Origin: Larix kaempferi
Taxonomy: Eukaryota > Streptophyta > Pinopsida > Pinales > Pinaceae
Direction: 5' to 3'
Assembly: GCA_027924585.1 (NCBI GenBank)
Contig: BSBM01000050.1
Coordinates: forward strand, 5,236,501 to 5,300,500
Length of the DNA: 64,000 nucleotides
Part shown: positions 46,486-57,105 of the stretch, piece after piece
Position numbering within the stretch: position 1 is the first letter of the stretch
Layout of the letters: each line of letters opens with the position of its first letter
The notes under the pieces: generated by a model
The model's database searches: none
What the model was told of the DNA's origin: nothing
Seen by the model: the letters and a program-made list of their open reading frames with translations, nothing else
Translations under genes and position numbers: made by a program

Positions 46486-48290
46486 TTACTGAGTGTTCGG
46501 TGAAGTAGGACTATCCCGATAGGGTTTTAGTCTGCTTCCATTAACCAATCCTGGAAGGTTTTCTCCAGCTAATGTGGCTAACTGAGTTGCACCACCGTTA
46601 GTAACATGCATAACAGTATATGGGCCAAGGCAATGCATTTTAAATTTTCCAGGAAATTTCATAAACTTACTATCATACAAGAGGACAAGGTCTCCTACCT
46701 GGAATATTTTTTGCTTGATATGGCGATCATGCCATGTTTTTTCTCTGTCCTTCTGCACTTGCCGGTGAAATCCTGGAATGAAGCAATCCTCCTCCAATCC
46801 AACCAAGTGTAGAAGTCTTTCTTTCATTGTATCTTCATCTGCCATGCCTGTGAATGCAGCAATTCTCAAGCTTGCTACAATGTACTCTATAGGCATCACA
46901 GCTTCTTCTCCATAGACCAATCTGAAAGGTGTATGTCCAATCAACTTCTTGCAAGTTGTTCTGTATGCCCATAAAATAGCTGGAATGCACAGATCCCAAT
47001 CGTCCTTGTTTGTATTGCATACCTTGGTCAATGCATTCTCCAACACCTTGTTGAAAGCCTCAACAGTTCCATTTTATTGTGGATGGTATGGTGTGCTCCT
47101 CTGATGATATATCTGAAACTCCAATTGTCTTATTCAAAAAGTGAGTGCCTTGATCACTCATTAGAATTTTTGGGCATCCAAATCTATTAACAATTTTCTC
47201 GAAGATGAACTGCGCGGCAGTAACTGCGCTACAGTCCTTCATTGGTTTAGCTTCTACCCATCTGGTGAGATAATACGTCGCGGTGATAATGTATCTCGAC
47301 CAATTCTCTTTTCTGGTGGGTTAATCAGTCCAATAAAATCAATAGCCCATTTTTCAAATGCTTGTAAATTCAATTGCAGTCTTAGCGACATTTCATCTCT
47401 GCGCGATAGCTTTCCAGTCCTCTGGCAAACATTGCAACTTTGGAAATGTTCCTTTGAATTTTTGTGTAGGGTAGGCCACCATATCCTTGCTCTTAATATC
47501 TTTTGTGCAGTATCTCTTACTGTGTAGTAACCTCCAGAGACACCTGAGTGTGCCTTAGCCAAAATAAATGGCTTCTCATGCTCTAACACGCATCTATGCA
47601 GCACTTCATCTAGTCCCAACTTGTATAATTGGCCTGCAATGATAGTGAAGTATGCGGCTTTAACTACCAGCTGCTTCTTTTGTTGCATAATGAACTCTCT
47701 GGGTTCCAATCCCATAGTAAAGAAGTCTACAATGTTCTTGTAATACTCATCTACGATTTGTATGGAAAATAACTGCGCGTCAGGCAGATTGTCTTCCAGA
47801 TTAGTGAGTTCTTATCCTGACTCAATCCTTGAGAGATGGTCAGGTCCTAGGTTTAGTATTCCTGGATTAACAATGATCTCAAAGTCATACTCCTGGAAAA
47901 GTAACAACCATCTGCAAATTCTTCCCCCTAACACTAGCTTATTGACCAGATACTTTAAAACCGAATGGTCAGTGTACATGGAGAAGTGCGCACCCAGCAA
48001 ATAGTCCTGAATTTCTGGAGTGCATACCCCATAGATAATTCTTCTCTTTCTGTGGTTATGTAGTTCTTTTCAGCTGAAGATATCTTTCGGCTTGAAACTT
48101 CAATGGGGTGATCAATGCCCCTTTCACCTGTTTGAGCGAGCACAATTCCTTACGCTATAGATGAAGCATCAACATGTACGTGGAATGGTTTATTCCAATC
48201 TGGGAAGACTAGGATAGGCACAGTTACCATTTTCTCTTTTAATGTGTCTATTCCTTTCTCGCGTTCTACATTCCATATGAATTGCGCTTC
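46486..48290 (-). pseudogene. El-6 RNase H and integrase
   Basis: RNase H at 48290-47800 keeps catalytic-type motifs: HVDASS, TEREEL, TDHSVLKYL and GPDHLSR. This differs from El-2 and El-7. The integrase follows: a zinc finger with GGYYTVRDTAQKIL (the second His is Tyr) and CNVCQR, first Asp in AIDFIGL, second in MSDQGTHF, and Glu in a shifted frame near 47065. The C-terminal part 47046-46486 has [20 protein letters not shown] and [11 protein letters not shown]. Stops near 48155 and 47075 and frameshifts break it. Upstream RT sequence is lost exactly at 48290/48291. Confidence 0.85.
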
Positions 48291-50340
48291 TGTAATGTCC
48301 CTTGTTAGGAATTTTATTAAAATGGCAATTTTTCACTTTTTTCCCTAGTTTGACCTTTGACTAGTTTTGAGCTCTAGGTCCCCAAATTGCTCCAAATGCT
48401 CCCAAATCTTCTGAGAAGGTATATGTATGATTTTAAAACATAAATATGTATTTCAGGGATGCTTTTGGACCTTTAAAATACTTCTACAAATCCTCTTTCA
48501 ATTCTGGCCAATGTAGGGAACTTTACTAGTAATTTCCCTTTGACTAGTATTGGTCTCTAGGTCTCGAATTGACTCCAAATGCCTTCAAATCTTCAAGGAA
48601 GGTGTATGAATGATATTAGGAATTTAATATGATTTTCATATATGATATATGACCACCAAAATACCTCCTCTGCAAACTCTCTTAAGATTCTGGACCAAGT
48701 ATGCAATTTTACTAGTAATTTGGGGTTCAAATCCCCCTGGGGTTAGTAGTGAAAATGGCTTCCTGAATGCCTCCAAACCCACTCAAATTTATGAAAAAAA
48801 GTATGGAATGTATTAAGTATTTTATTAATGTCTCATGTGCACCATTAATTTATTATTATATCTGTTCCAACCCTCTCCCATTCAACTGCAAAAATCACCA
48901 ATTCGACCCTTGGGGAAATGGCACTATTTCTTCTCCCAATGCAATTAAACTGAGTAAAAATACTTCAAATGCTCAAGGACAGTACATGAAACTTGTAAAA
49001 TACATCCATGGCAGTCCATTAATCACAAATTCATCATATAATCATCTATTCATTCGAAATCATCATCAATACATTGGTTCACAACAAGGTAGTGGGGAAA
49101 TGGCATTGTTCTTCAATTAAAAATGAGATTTATACATTTCTACTTGGAATTTCGACCTAAAACTTTATGGATATGAATAAAATAGTATTTAATTCATATT
49201 ACAAAATAAATGGGGCATGAGAAGCTCCCTCAAAGAGTAGAATAGCTCACCAAAAACGCCCTCCCTTAAGGATCAAGAATATGCCATCAAAACTGGAAAT
49301 GGTTGAGAGAATGTGCTGCAATAGAAGAAACCATGAGTTGCCCTGTAGCTTACACCTACAAATAAAGACTCCATTAAAGCTCCAAATGAAAGTTCTGAAT
49401 GGCCTTTCCAATTACCAACTTCGATGGGAATCTTTCACCCTCGAAATTGGCTAAGGCAAGAAACTAATCATCCACTAGCTCTCCCTCTACACAAATGCAA
49501 TTGCAAATTATACAAATGATCAAAAGCTGGTTTCATTATTTTTTATTGACATTTATAAATTTCTGATGGCCTCCATGGGTCGAATTCCTTCCAAGAGACT
49601 CATGCCAACTCAAGTTGGGAAGAGATTCCAAAGAACGCCACTTGTGCAGCAATTCCTAGTCTCCCACTTCCACCAAATCACATGTGGAAGCATCTTAGCT
49701 GCCATAACACCCTTGAGCGCCCTCTTGGAGTCTATTTTTATCCCTGACATGTCATATATGTCATATGTCAGCCTTCAGGTCTGATTTGTGTCATAGGTGT
49801 CAAAGCATCTTCATCATTGTTGTCATAGAGCTAGGGAATCTAGCCCAAGTGTCTCACTAGCTCCAAATTGCCTCTTCCTCTTCCATGGGAGTTACCCTTC
49901 CTCTATATTTAGACCTTGGATGAGTCATGGCATGAATAATACCTTTTGTACTCCCCCAAGTATGTTACCATTCACCTTAAATTCGAATTGGTGAGAGAAT
50001 GATGCCAAATGTAATGGGGAAATCTAGCCATATGCGGGTCCCACTTCCTCCATGTGTCTTAATGATCAAATGCCACTTTGATTTTCACTTGTATATATTT
50101 ATTTAGGTCCTTTATTAAATATTTATTCCATTCTAATGTTCAAACATCATTTATTATCCCCATTATTCCAAATCCCAAAGCTTCCACCCTATTGTTACAG
50201 CAACACCCCCCCAAAATTTTGTACATATTGGGGCCCCTCCTTTCATTTTTGCAGAAAGTTTGCCTTAAGAAGCCTTCCCAGCTTTTATCTTTGCTTCCCA
50301 ACGGAAAGTTCTGGCCATAAACCTTTTCGATTTTCCTCCA
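48291..50340. other. Unassigned sequence beginning like an LTR
   Basis: It starts abruptly with TGTAATGTCCC where El-6 RNase H ends. Del-type LTRs often start this way. No primer site, second LTR or coding domain was found. GCTTC precedes it (48286-48290) and also follows CATACA at 52494-52498, which would fit a solo insertion of 4.2 kb. Such a match is not unlikely by chance. Confidence 0.35.
48340..49110. repeat. Degenerate tandem repeat, period about 195 bases
   Basis: About four units share CTAGTAATTTCCCTTTGACTAG-like, CTCTAGGTC, CAAATGCCTTCAAATCTTC and GGTATGTGTATGAAT-like blocks, with strong divergence in the last two. Confidence 0.6.
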
Positions 50341-50349
50341 AAGGACAGA

Positions 50350-51250
50350 AAAGGAACTTAGAAGATTTTCCCAAATTTTCGGAGCTTCTCAGACTATTCC
50401 CAGCAGTTGCGTTTTATTTTGAGTTTTCACCCCGAAAGGCGGAAGCCTTTGTTTAAGCCTTCGAAGCAGAACGGAGAAACTGTTTAAAAAATTGTGGAAC
50501 GTAGGGAAGAGATTCCGCGGAAGCATTCAGCTTTGTGCTCCCGAAGCGTCGGGAACCATTCGCATAAAGATCCCAAACAACTTAGATTTTCCTTTTGAAA
50601 ATTGCGGAAACTATTTGGGAAAGTCTCCCGACATTTCGGAGTCTTTTGGGCTATCTTCCCGCAGTTGCGGAAGGCAAACATATAACCCTCTCGAAAATAA
50701 CTTAGAAAATTTTGAGCGTTTGCGAGACGAAAGTTGGAAGCTTCGCGGAGCATTTCGGTCTCTTCTCCCGAAACGGCGGAAGTATTTTACATAACTCTCC
50801 CGAAGAAGACTTAGAAAATTTTTCGACCTTTTGCGGAGAGATTGGGGTTTTCTTTCCAAAACGGCGGGAACAATTTGTAAAATCCTCCCGAAACTCGGAA
50901 GAGAACTTAGGAGCTTTGTTTGAAAATTGGCGGAAACCTTCACAAAAGCTTTCCGAAATCCCGCGGAGGAATTCACGAATTCCTTCCGAAACTGTGAAGA
51001 GACTTAGAAAATTTCCTTTTGCGGAGCTGTTGGACTTTCCATCCCGAACCTGCGGAGTCGTTCATTTTATCCTTCCAAAACGGCGGAAGCGAATCGCGAA
51101 AGCTTTCCGCAACATCGGAAGCGAGTGCAGCCGAAAATTAGAAAATTCTCGATTGCGCGAGAGCCTTTTTCGGGAGCATTGGCTGAAGTCTTCTAAAACG
51201 GCGAAAGCCATTGGCGAAAGCTCTCCGCAATTTCAGAGGCCATAGTGGTA
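50350..51250. repeat. GC hairpin tandem array upstream of El-7 ORF3
   Basis: About seven units of 95-130 bases are marked by CTTAGAAAATTTT-like cores near 50353, 50578, 50700, 50808, 50905, 51003 and 51133. Between cores lie short inverted GC motifs such as CCCGAAACGGCGGAAG and TTCCCGCAGTTGCGGAAG. CpG is frequent, unlike most of the window. Open frames on both strands cross the array and are by-products. Confidence 0.75.
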
Positions 51251-52609
51251 GCATCCTGAAAAGGTTTGCCGAAGGAATTAAAACATTCACATCCTTTTGC
51301 GGAAACCGTTCATCTCTTTCTCCCGAAACCCTGAAAAAAAAAAGTTCGCCCTAACTTGCCGAAACGCTTAGGCCTTTCCGGAACGATTCAAAGAAGTCGC
51401 CCGCAACCACGGAAAATTTTAGGTTCCCCTTCCGAGACAATGGAAGCTTTCGATGTCCCCTTCCACAACGGCGGGTGAAGTTCACGAGTCGGTCCCGCAA
51501 ACTGGCGGTCGCACGGGGATCAAAATTCCTTGATGTGACCTCGGCGTAAGACGTATTTAAGCCGCATTTTAAATGCGCCAACTACCAATTTGAATGCCGC
51601 ACGTGCCTGGCCCATTTAAATAATCGACGGGGGTACAAGCCAATCCATTGTAATTTTGTTGATTGGCAAATCCATTGGACACCGCGCGACCGTTCCAGCT
51701 CAGATTGCTCGACCACGTTCACAGCCACCTCAATCAGCTATCCTCGTCGGCGCCAGGTAGGATCTTAACTTCTACGCGTCATGTTGCTATTGGGTTATCC
51801 TCTTTTGAAAGTGATTGGTCTAGGTTGAATTTTGACGGGCAAAATGGTCGTCATAGGCTGTTTGCCCGTCGAATACGGTTTTAAAATTCTTTTTTTCAGT
51901 CATGTAAAACAAAAAAGAAAACTGTAAATCGTTTATAGACTATGTAAAAAATTGTCGGTTTGAGCGGATGGAGTTTTCCCAAGCTCCTACCCTGGCTGCA
52001 TACGGAATTATTCTTTGCGTCAAGCCGCCGAGCCCCGTGGATGTCTCGATTACACGAACTAAAACCTGAAACTAAGTCCGCCCAAGCCTTTTCGTCAGTA
52101 TTCCTCCGGGCGCCATCTTCCTCGCTTGAACTCAAACCAACCGTATGACGCCCCATCAAATTTTATAAATAACAATAGCGTCTGGGATAAAACCCCTCGC
52201 CTGCATGTCAACGCGGAGGGTCACCCCTGGTCTAGTTTTTAAAAGTTGTTTCGACTGCAGACTCGCCCGCCACTAATCATTAAAAGCACCGTGACGAAGG
52301 TCACCCTTTTCCCCTGGCAGCCGAGCCGAGAGCAAATGGCTCCCACAACACCCCTACCGGGCCGAGAGCAAATTGTTTCCACGACATACCTATCCTCTCA
52401 GGAGCATCCCAAACTCATCCCTTTAAAAGATTCAAATGTTTCAATTTATGTTTCATGTTGAAATAGTGTATTTTGCCTCCTAAGCATACAGCTTCATTGT
52501 ACTTATCTCATTGACATATTAAAACAATGAGGCTCTCTGTTAAAATCTAACAGTATGTTGCTCAATATCATGATGACTTGTATATGGGTGCTATCAAGGA
52601 TAAATCAAG
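51251..52609. other. CpG-rich spacer before El-7 ORF3
   Basis: Diverged hairpin-like motifs fade out by about 51530. The rest has short open frames on both strands with no family match. No confident feature. Confidence 0.4.
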
Positions 52610-55600
52610 ATGTCGAAAGTCGGTAAGAAGAAGGCTAAGATGACAGAAAAGAAGCCTGCGCCACTTAAAACTGAGACCTCACTCCAAGATACTAGGTGCA
52701 CCACTGGTGTTCCTCCAGAAATCAGATGGGGTGACATTTACAGGATGATCCGAGACCAGGATGTCCCAGACATGTTGTTAGAGGAGGGGCCAATTTATCG
52801 AAATATCAAGGCCTCAAGCATAACCAGAGCTGCCACCCACCCTGAACTATTCCCCTGTGCTGAAGTAATCGGATGGATACTCCAACATGCCGATGCTGAA
52901 GGAAGAGTGATAAATGACAGCAGGAAAGTGGCCATTGCCTCATTTCAACCTGCATATCTTGCAGCAGCCTACAAATTCCCCCGTGTCCAACAATCTCTGA
53001 CTGATGAATGGTTGAGCCAGATGAATAACGTCGAGATGGCCAAGAAGCTACTAATGGCAGGCAAACATTTGAGAAAGAAAGGAAATGATGAATATGATGT
53101 ATAGAATCTGAGACCTCCTTTCAGATTGATCGCCTTGATGCTGTGCAGAATCTTCGGCATGCCCGATGGCACCGTGTATAAGATTCAATGGGCCCCTATT
53201 ATCCACTTTGTGGCATTTGAAGGAACCGTGTTTGACTGGGCCACTCTCCTGTCAGATAGTTTGGCCTCGATGATAGTGTCTGCTAGAGAAGGATTAGCCT
53301 CGAAGAAGGCTGAATTTTTCATGTCCTCATATCTGATTGATTGTATTTTGGCCAAGATAAACTTCCCCAAATTGGGCTGCACATGGGATAAGGCCACCAC
53401 CCCGGTCTATACCGCTTTCAGGATGTTGTGGGCTCAGAATTACAAGCCGAACTACAAACTCATCTGTGAGGGGTTCATCATGCCCCTATATGAGAAGATG
53501 TTCAAGGAAGAACCAAACTGCCTATCAGAGAATGCTTTGGAAGTCCTTGAGGATTATGGGGATTTTTACTTTTCAGAGCAAGGCACCTACCTCATAATGT
53601 TTGGAGGGACTAATCCCCCATACATTTTTCCACAGTATGCCACGGATTATGTAGTCCTTAAGGAAGCGGTAAGACAGATCTTCCTGGATGGAATTGGGGC
53701 AATGCTCCACAAACAGCATAAGTCTTCCTTTCCCCCTCTGCCTTTCTGCATAGGTGCTTACAAGTTCTCGGGGGTTGCCTCGGCCGATGAATTTGTTCAA
53801 GAGCTGAAATCCTTCCACTTCGGTGAGGTAATATTCCACAGGACTGACAGGAAGGGAAAAGTTGTTGAGCACTGTAAGGAGATTTATGCTCACTTCGAGT
53901 ACTCTCACTACCCTGATGCCGAGGAAGAGGCATTCAGAGGCATCAGCAACATGGCTGAGCTACGGGTCTGTCGCCAAAGCACTGGAGCAAGCTCTAGCTC
54001 AACCAATCCCCAAAAGACCAGCCAGCAGAAGGAGAAAGAAGCTGAGGATGCCCAAGCTCAGGAAGAGCTCAGATTAAGAGAAGAAGCAAGGTTACTCCAA
54101 GAAGCTGAGGAAGCCAGGTGGCAGCAGGAAGCTGAAATGGCAAGAAAGCAGCAGGAAGCTGAAGTGGCAAGAATGCAACAAGAAGCTGAGAATGAAAACC
54201 TGCGGAAAGAGGCTGAGGAAGCCCAAAAGCAGAGAGAGGCTGAAGCTGAGCAAGCTGAGGCAGAAAGGAAGGCAGAAGAAGAGTTGAAAGCAAGGGAAGA
54301 TGCTCAAGCCAGTGGGTCCGGTGCCCAAGACATGGATATAGACACATCTCAAGCAGGTGGCTCTGGTACCCAAAATAAGGGCATGGATCAAGCTCAGGAA
54401 GTCTGGACCCCACCTGCTGAAGAAGACATAGACATCATAAACCAACCAATTGTCCCGTACACACCATCAGGAAAACATACAGTGTCAAGGTGGAATGAGT
54501 TTGTCTACGACAAGAAAAGGAAAGCAATGGTTCTCAAATCAGAAGAGAGGATCAAAAGTCCCTTCCATGAAGACATCGTTACTCACCGAGAGGTCACTAT
54601 AATGAAGAATACCGATCAGGATCCCTTTGCTATGGCATCCGCAGTTGTAGAAACAGCAAGAGTGTCGCTGGACAATGTGGGTGTGATAGTTAGAGAAAAT
54701 GTTTTGACAAAGAAGAGAGCTCGTTCGCTACAACAGACTGTTGCTAATGAGCAAGCCCAAAGGGATCTAGTAGTAAACAAGTAAAATTGCCTGTATGCCG
54801 AGCATAAAGAGCTAACAGGTAAGTATAACCAGCTGGAAGAGGAAAAGGACCAACTGACACTCCAAATGATGATTGTGGAGGCAGAGAAGAATAGAGCGGA
54901 AGATAAAGCATCCCAGCTAGAAGCAGACAAGCGGACATTAGCTGAGCAGTTAGAGCAAGCCGAGGGTATAACAATGGACATGTCTCCCTTCCATGAGCTG
55001 TCATGCAACATCCTGAAGCAAGTGTATGACACTCAGGAGCTAATCACTGATGAGGGTTGCAAGCTCAAGGCCATGGTGGTTAGGTTAAAAGAAATTAAAT
55101 CGGAAGCCCATAGGCTCAAAGCAAAGAATACTCGTGTCAAGGAAAATATCATCAGTCAGATGGCATGGAGAGAAGGAAAAGGGGGTTTCCCCATGCACCT
55201 CCCATTTAAATCTGTGGACAGTTTTAATGAGGACATAGCCCTTTTGGAGTTTGGAAGGAACTGTGCCAGTAAGCTGATAACCAGTGTGCAAAGAACAACA
55301 GATAAAATTAGCAATCTGTACCAAAGGCTCCAAGGGGTACATGACAAATGCACATTGAGTTTCCATCGGACCCTGGAGGACTTTCCGGAAAAGGAGCAGC
55401 GTTTGTCTCAGCTAAAGGAAGAGCTAGGCGTTCAAACCGAGTACGTGAAAAGGATTGATGTTCTAGCTATTGATGGCCTTCAACATTTTGTTGGATTGTC
55501 ATCCCTCCACAACCATCTGCTGAAGGAAGTGCATCAAGCTGCAGTAGTAGACGTTCAAAGCATTGGAGCAAAGCTCGGGAAGAATGTAACCTCTCAGAAA

Positions 55601-55906
55601 ATCTTGTTTCCTGCTGCAGCAAACATAGTCATAAGGGACACAGGTGTGTGGTATAGCTACATAGCGGAAGAGGAAAAGAAGGCTGCAGCAGTAGTAGGAG
55701 CATCAGTAGACCCAGCAGCCATTCCAGCAACCACAATGGGCTCGATTCCCTCTTCCCCAGCAGTGGCAGAAGTTCCAGTAAGCTCAATCCCTTCTTCCCA
55801 AGTAGGAGCAACAACAGCAATAGGTTCGAGGGTCTCTTCCCAGGCAGCATCAGTAGCAATTAACTTGGGTGATCCTTTCCCAGCTGAAGCTCCCGCACAA
55901 GAGTGA
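52610..55906 (+). pseudogene. El-7 ORF3, long extra protein, two in-frame stops
   Basis: One frame of 1,099 codons from the ATG at 52610 to TGA at 55904-55906, interrupted only by TAG at 53102-53104 and TAA at 54782-54784. The N-terminal 450 residues are globular and match ORF3 of El-2 (WGDIYRMIRDQDVPDML, VIGWILQHADAEGR, YEKMFKEEPN, GDFYFSEQGTYL). A Glu/Gln/Ala-rich run, about 53990-54300, is probably coiled coil. A second coiled-coil region covers the residues after the TAA. The last 70 residues are Ser/Pro/Ala-rich and repetitive (SIPSSPAVAEV, SIPSSQVGAT). I saw no catalytic motif, signal peptide or membrane segment. An LTR follows. Role unknown; a structural or RNA-binding accessory function would be a guess. 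Confidence 0.7.
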
Positions 55907-56114
55907 CAGCACGATATTAGAACATTATTTCTGCTATGTGTATTTTGTTATAACTTTCAAATGTATAAAGCGTGAGCTATGGGACAGCTGTCCATTCTTT
56001 TGTTAAATATCTTGTAAAAGAAAAGAATCACAATTTTGTCTATTATAGGAGAGAAAATTCTGTAGATGACAGGTGGAGGAGGCTAGGTGGAAGCCCAAAG
56101 GGTGATTATGTAAC

Positions 56115-56123
56115 TATAAATAG
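56115..56123 (+). promoter_or_regulatory. TATA box of El-7 LTR
   Basis: TATAAATAG, followed about 100 bases later by AATAAA at 56219, the usual promoter to polyadenylation-signal spacing across R. Confidence 0.65.
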
Positions 56124-56399
56124 GAGCTAGGAAGAATAGAGATGGACTTTTGGCAGGGAAGGAAATTTTGAAACCTTTACGAGCTATCTTGTATCGTTTC
56201 TGTAAAATTGAATTTTCTAATAAAAGCCACGGGAGATGGACGTTTTGCATGGGAATGTTGGACGGATGTGTGTTGGACTATTCTAATGACTTCTGTACCG
56301 TAATGTGAGATCATTCTTACTATCTGAACTAGTTCTTTGTATTAATGAATTTTGCTCCTTCCTGTGCATACGATTTTCTTCATTTTGTGAACAATGAAT

Positions 56400-56860
56400 G
56401 CATTTCATATTAAAATCAAGAGCTATCTGCTGATATCTTTATCATTACTGTAGATTTCTCTTTTAGATTGAATGGCTAACTATCCTTTCTTCAAGATAAC
56501 TCATATGGATCATTGTTCATGCCTCTAATTGGCTCCTTGCAGGGATCTTTAAATTTAATTTCAGTTTGTTTACATTTAGATCTGTTTCTTCGTTCCTTCC
56601 ATTTAGATTAGATAATTTCTGCTTCTTTCTCTGTCTCATGAGCAACAGATACATGTTACATTAAACTAGAAGCTATCTTCTAAGATTTTTATCTAGCTGT
56701 AGCTTTACCTGTAAGAATTGACAGCTATCTGTTCTTTCCTTATGTTATCTATTATAGCTTATTGCTCATTCTTTAAGCGTGCTCCCTGCAAGGATAGGTA
56801 GAGTTACTTCACTTTCTATACTTAGATCTGTTTTAGTTGCATCTAGATCAAATATTAACT
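56400..56860. repeat. Degenerate tandem duplication in U5
   Basis: Two copies of about 240 bases share, in order, CATATTAAA or ACATTAAAC, AGCTATCT, GCTATCTG or CTATCCTTTC, CATTCTT or GTTCATGCC, GCTCCTTGCAGGGAT or GCTCCCTGCAAGGAT, and TTAGATCTGTTT. Confidence 0.65.
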
Positions 56861-57077
56861 AGGCACTTGCATCTCATTTAAAAAAACATAAAATCCAAAA
56901 GAAACGTGGATCGGGCCATAACCGGTAGAATCGGATTTAAACTCCAAACCCACGGTTGCCGGAACCGCTAACCGGACGGATTCCCTACACCAAACGGGAG
57001 ATAGTCTAATTGGGATCATCTCTCAAGGAGAATCCCTTTCTGATTGATGCTACGATATCTGAGGCATCAACAGTTTT

Positions 57078-57096
57078 TGGCGCTAGAAGGAGGGCC
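57078..57096 (+). promoter_or_regulatory. El-7 primer-binding site
   Basis: TGGCGCTAGAAGGAGGGCC, 28 bases before the gag ATG at 57106. I recall similar sites in large grass gypsy elements but did not verify the tRNA. Confidence 0.7.
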
Positions 57097-57105
57097 TGAA
57101 AGTGC

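Larger units (their letters stand above)
55907..57072 (+). repeat. El-7 LTR between ORF3 and gag (left end approximate)
   Basis: It ends in CATCAACA at about 57072, five bases before a primer site. A TATA box (TATAAATAG, 56115-56123) and AATAAA (56219-56224) mark U3-R-U5 order on the plus strand. The left end lies somewhere in 55907-56040 and could not be fixed. U5 holds a degenerate duplication of about 240 bases (56400-56860). Confidence 0.6.

Noticed and set aside
50484-51245. Overlapping open frames of 90-177 codons on both strands
   Set aside because: They are produced by the GC hairpin array, whose inverted units keep frames open on both strands; residue composition follows the repeats.
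54069-54445. Leu/Phe-rich minus-strand frames resembling membrane proteins
   Set aside because: They are the antisense of the Glu/Gln-rich coiled coil of ORF3.
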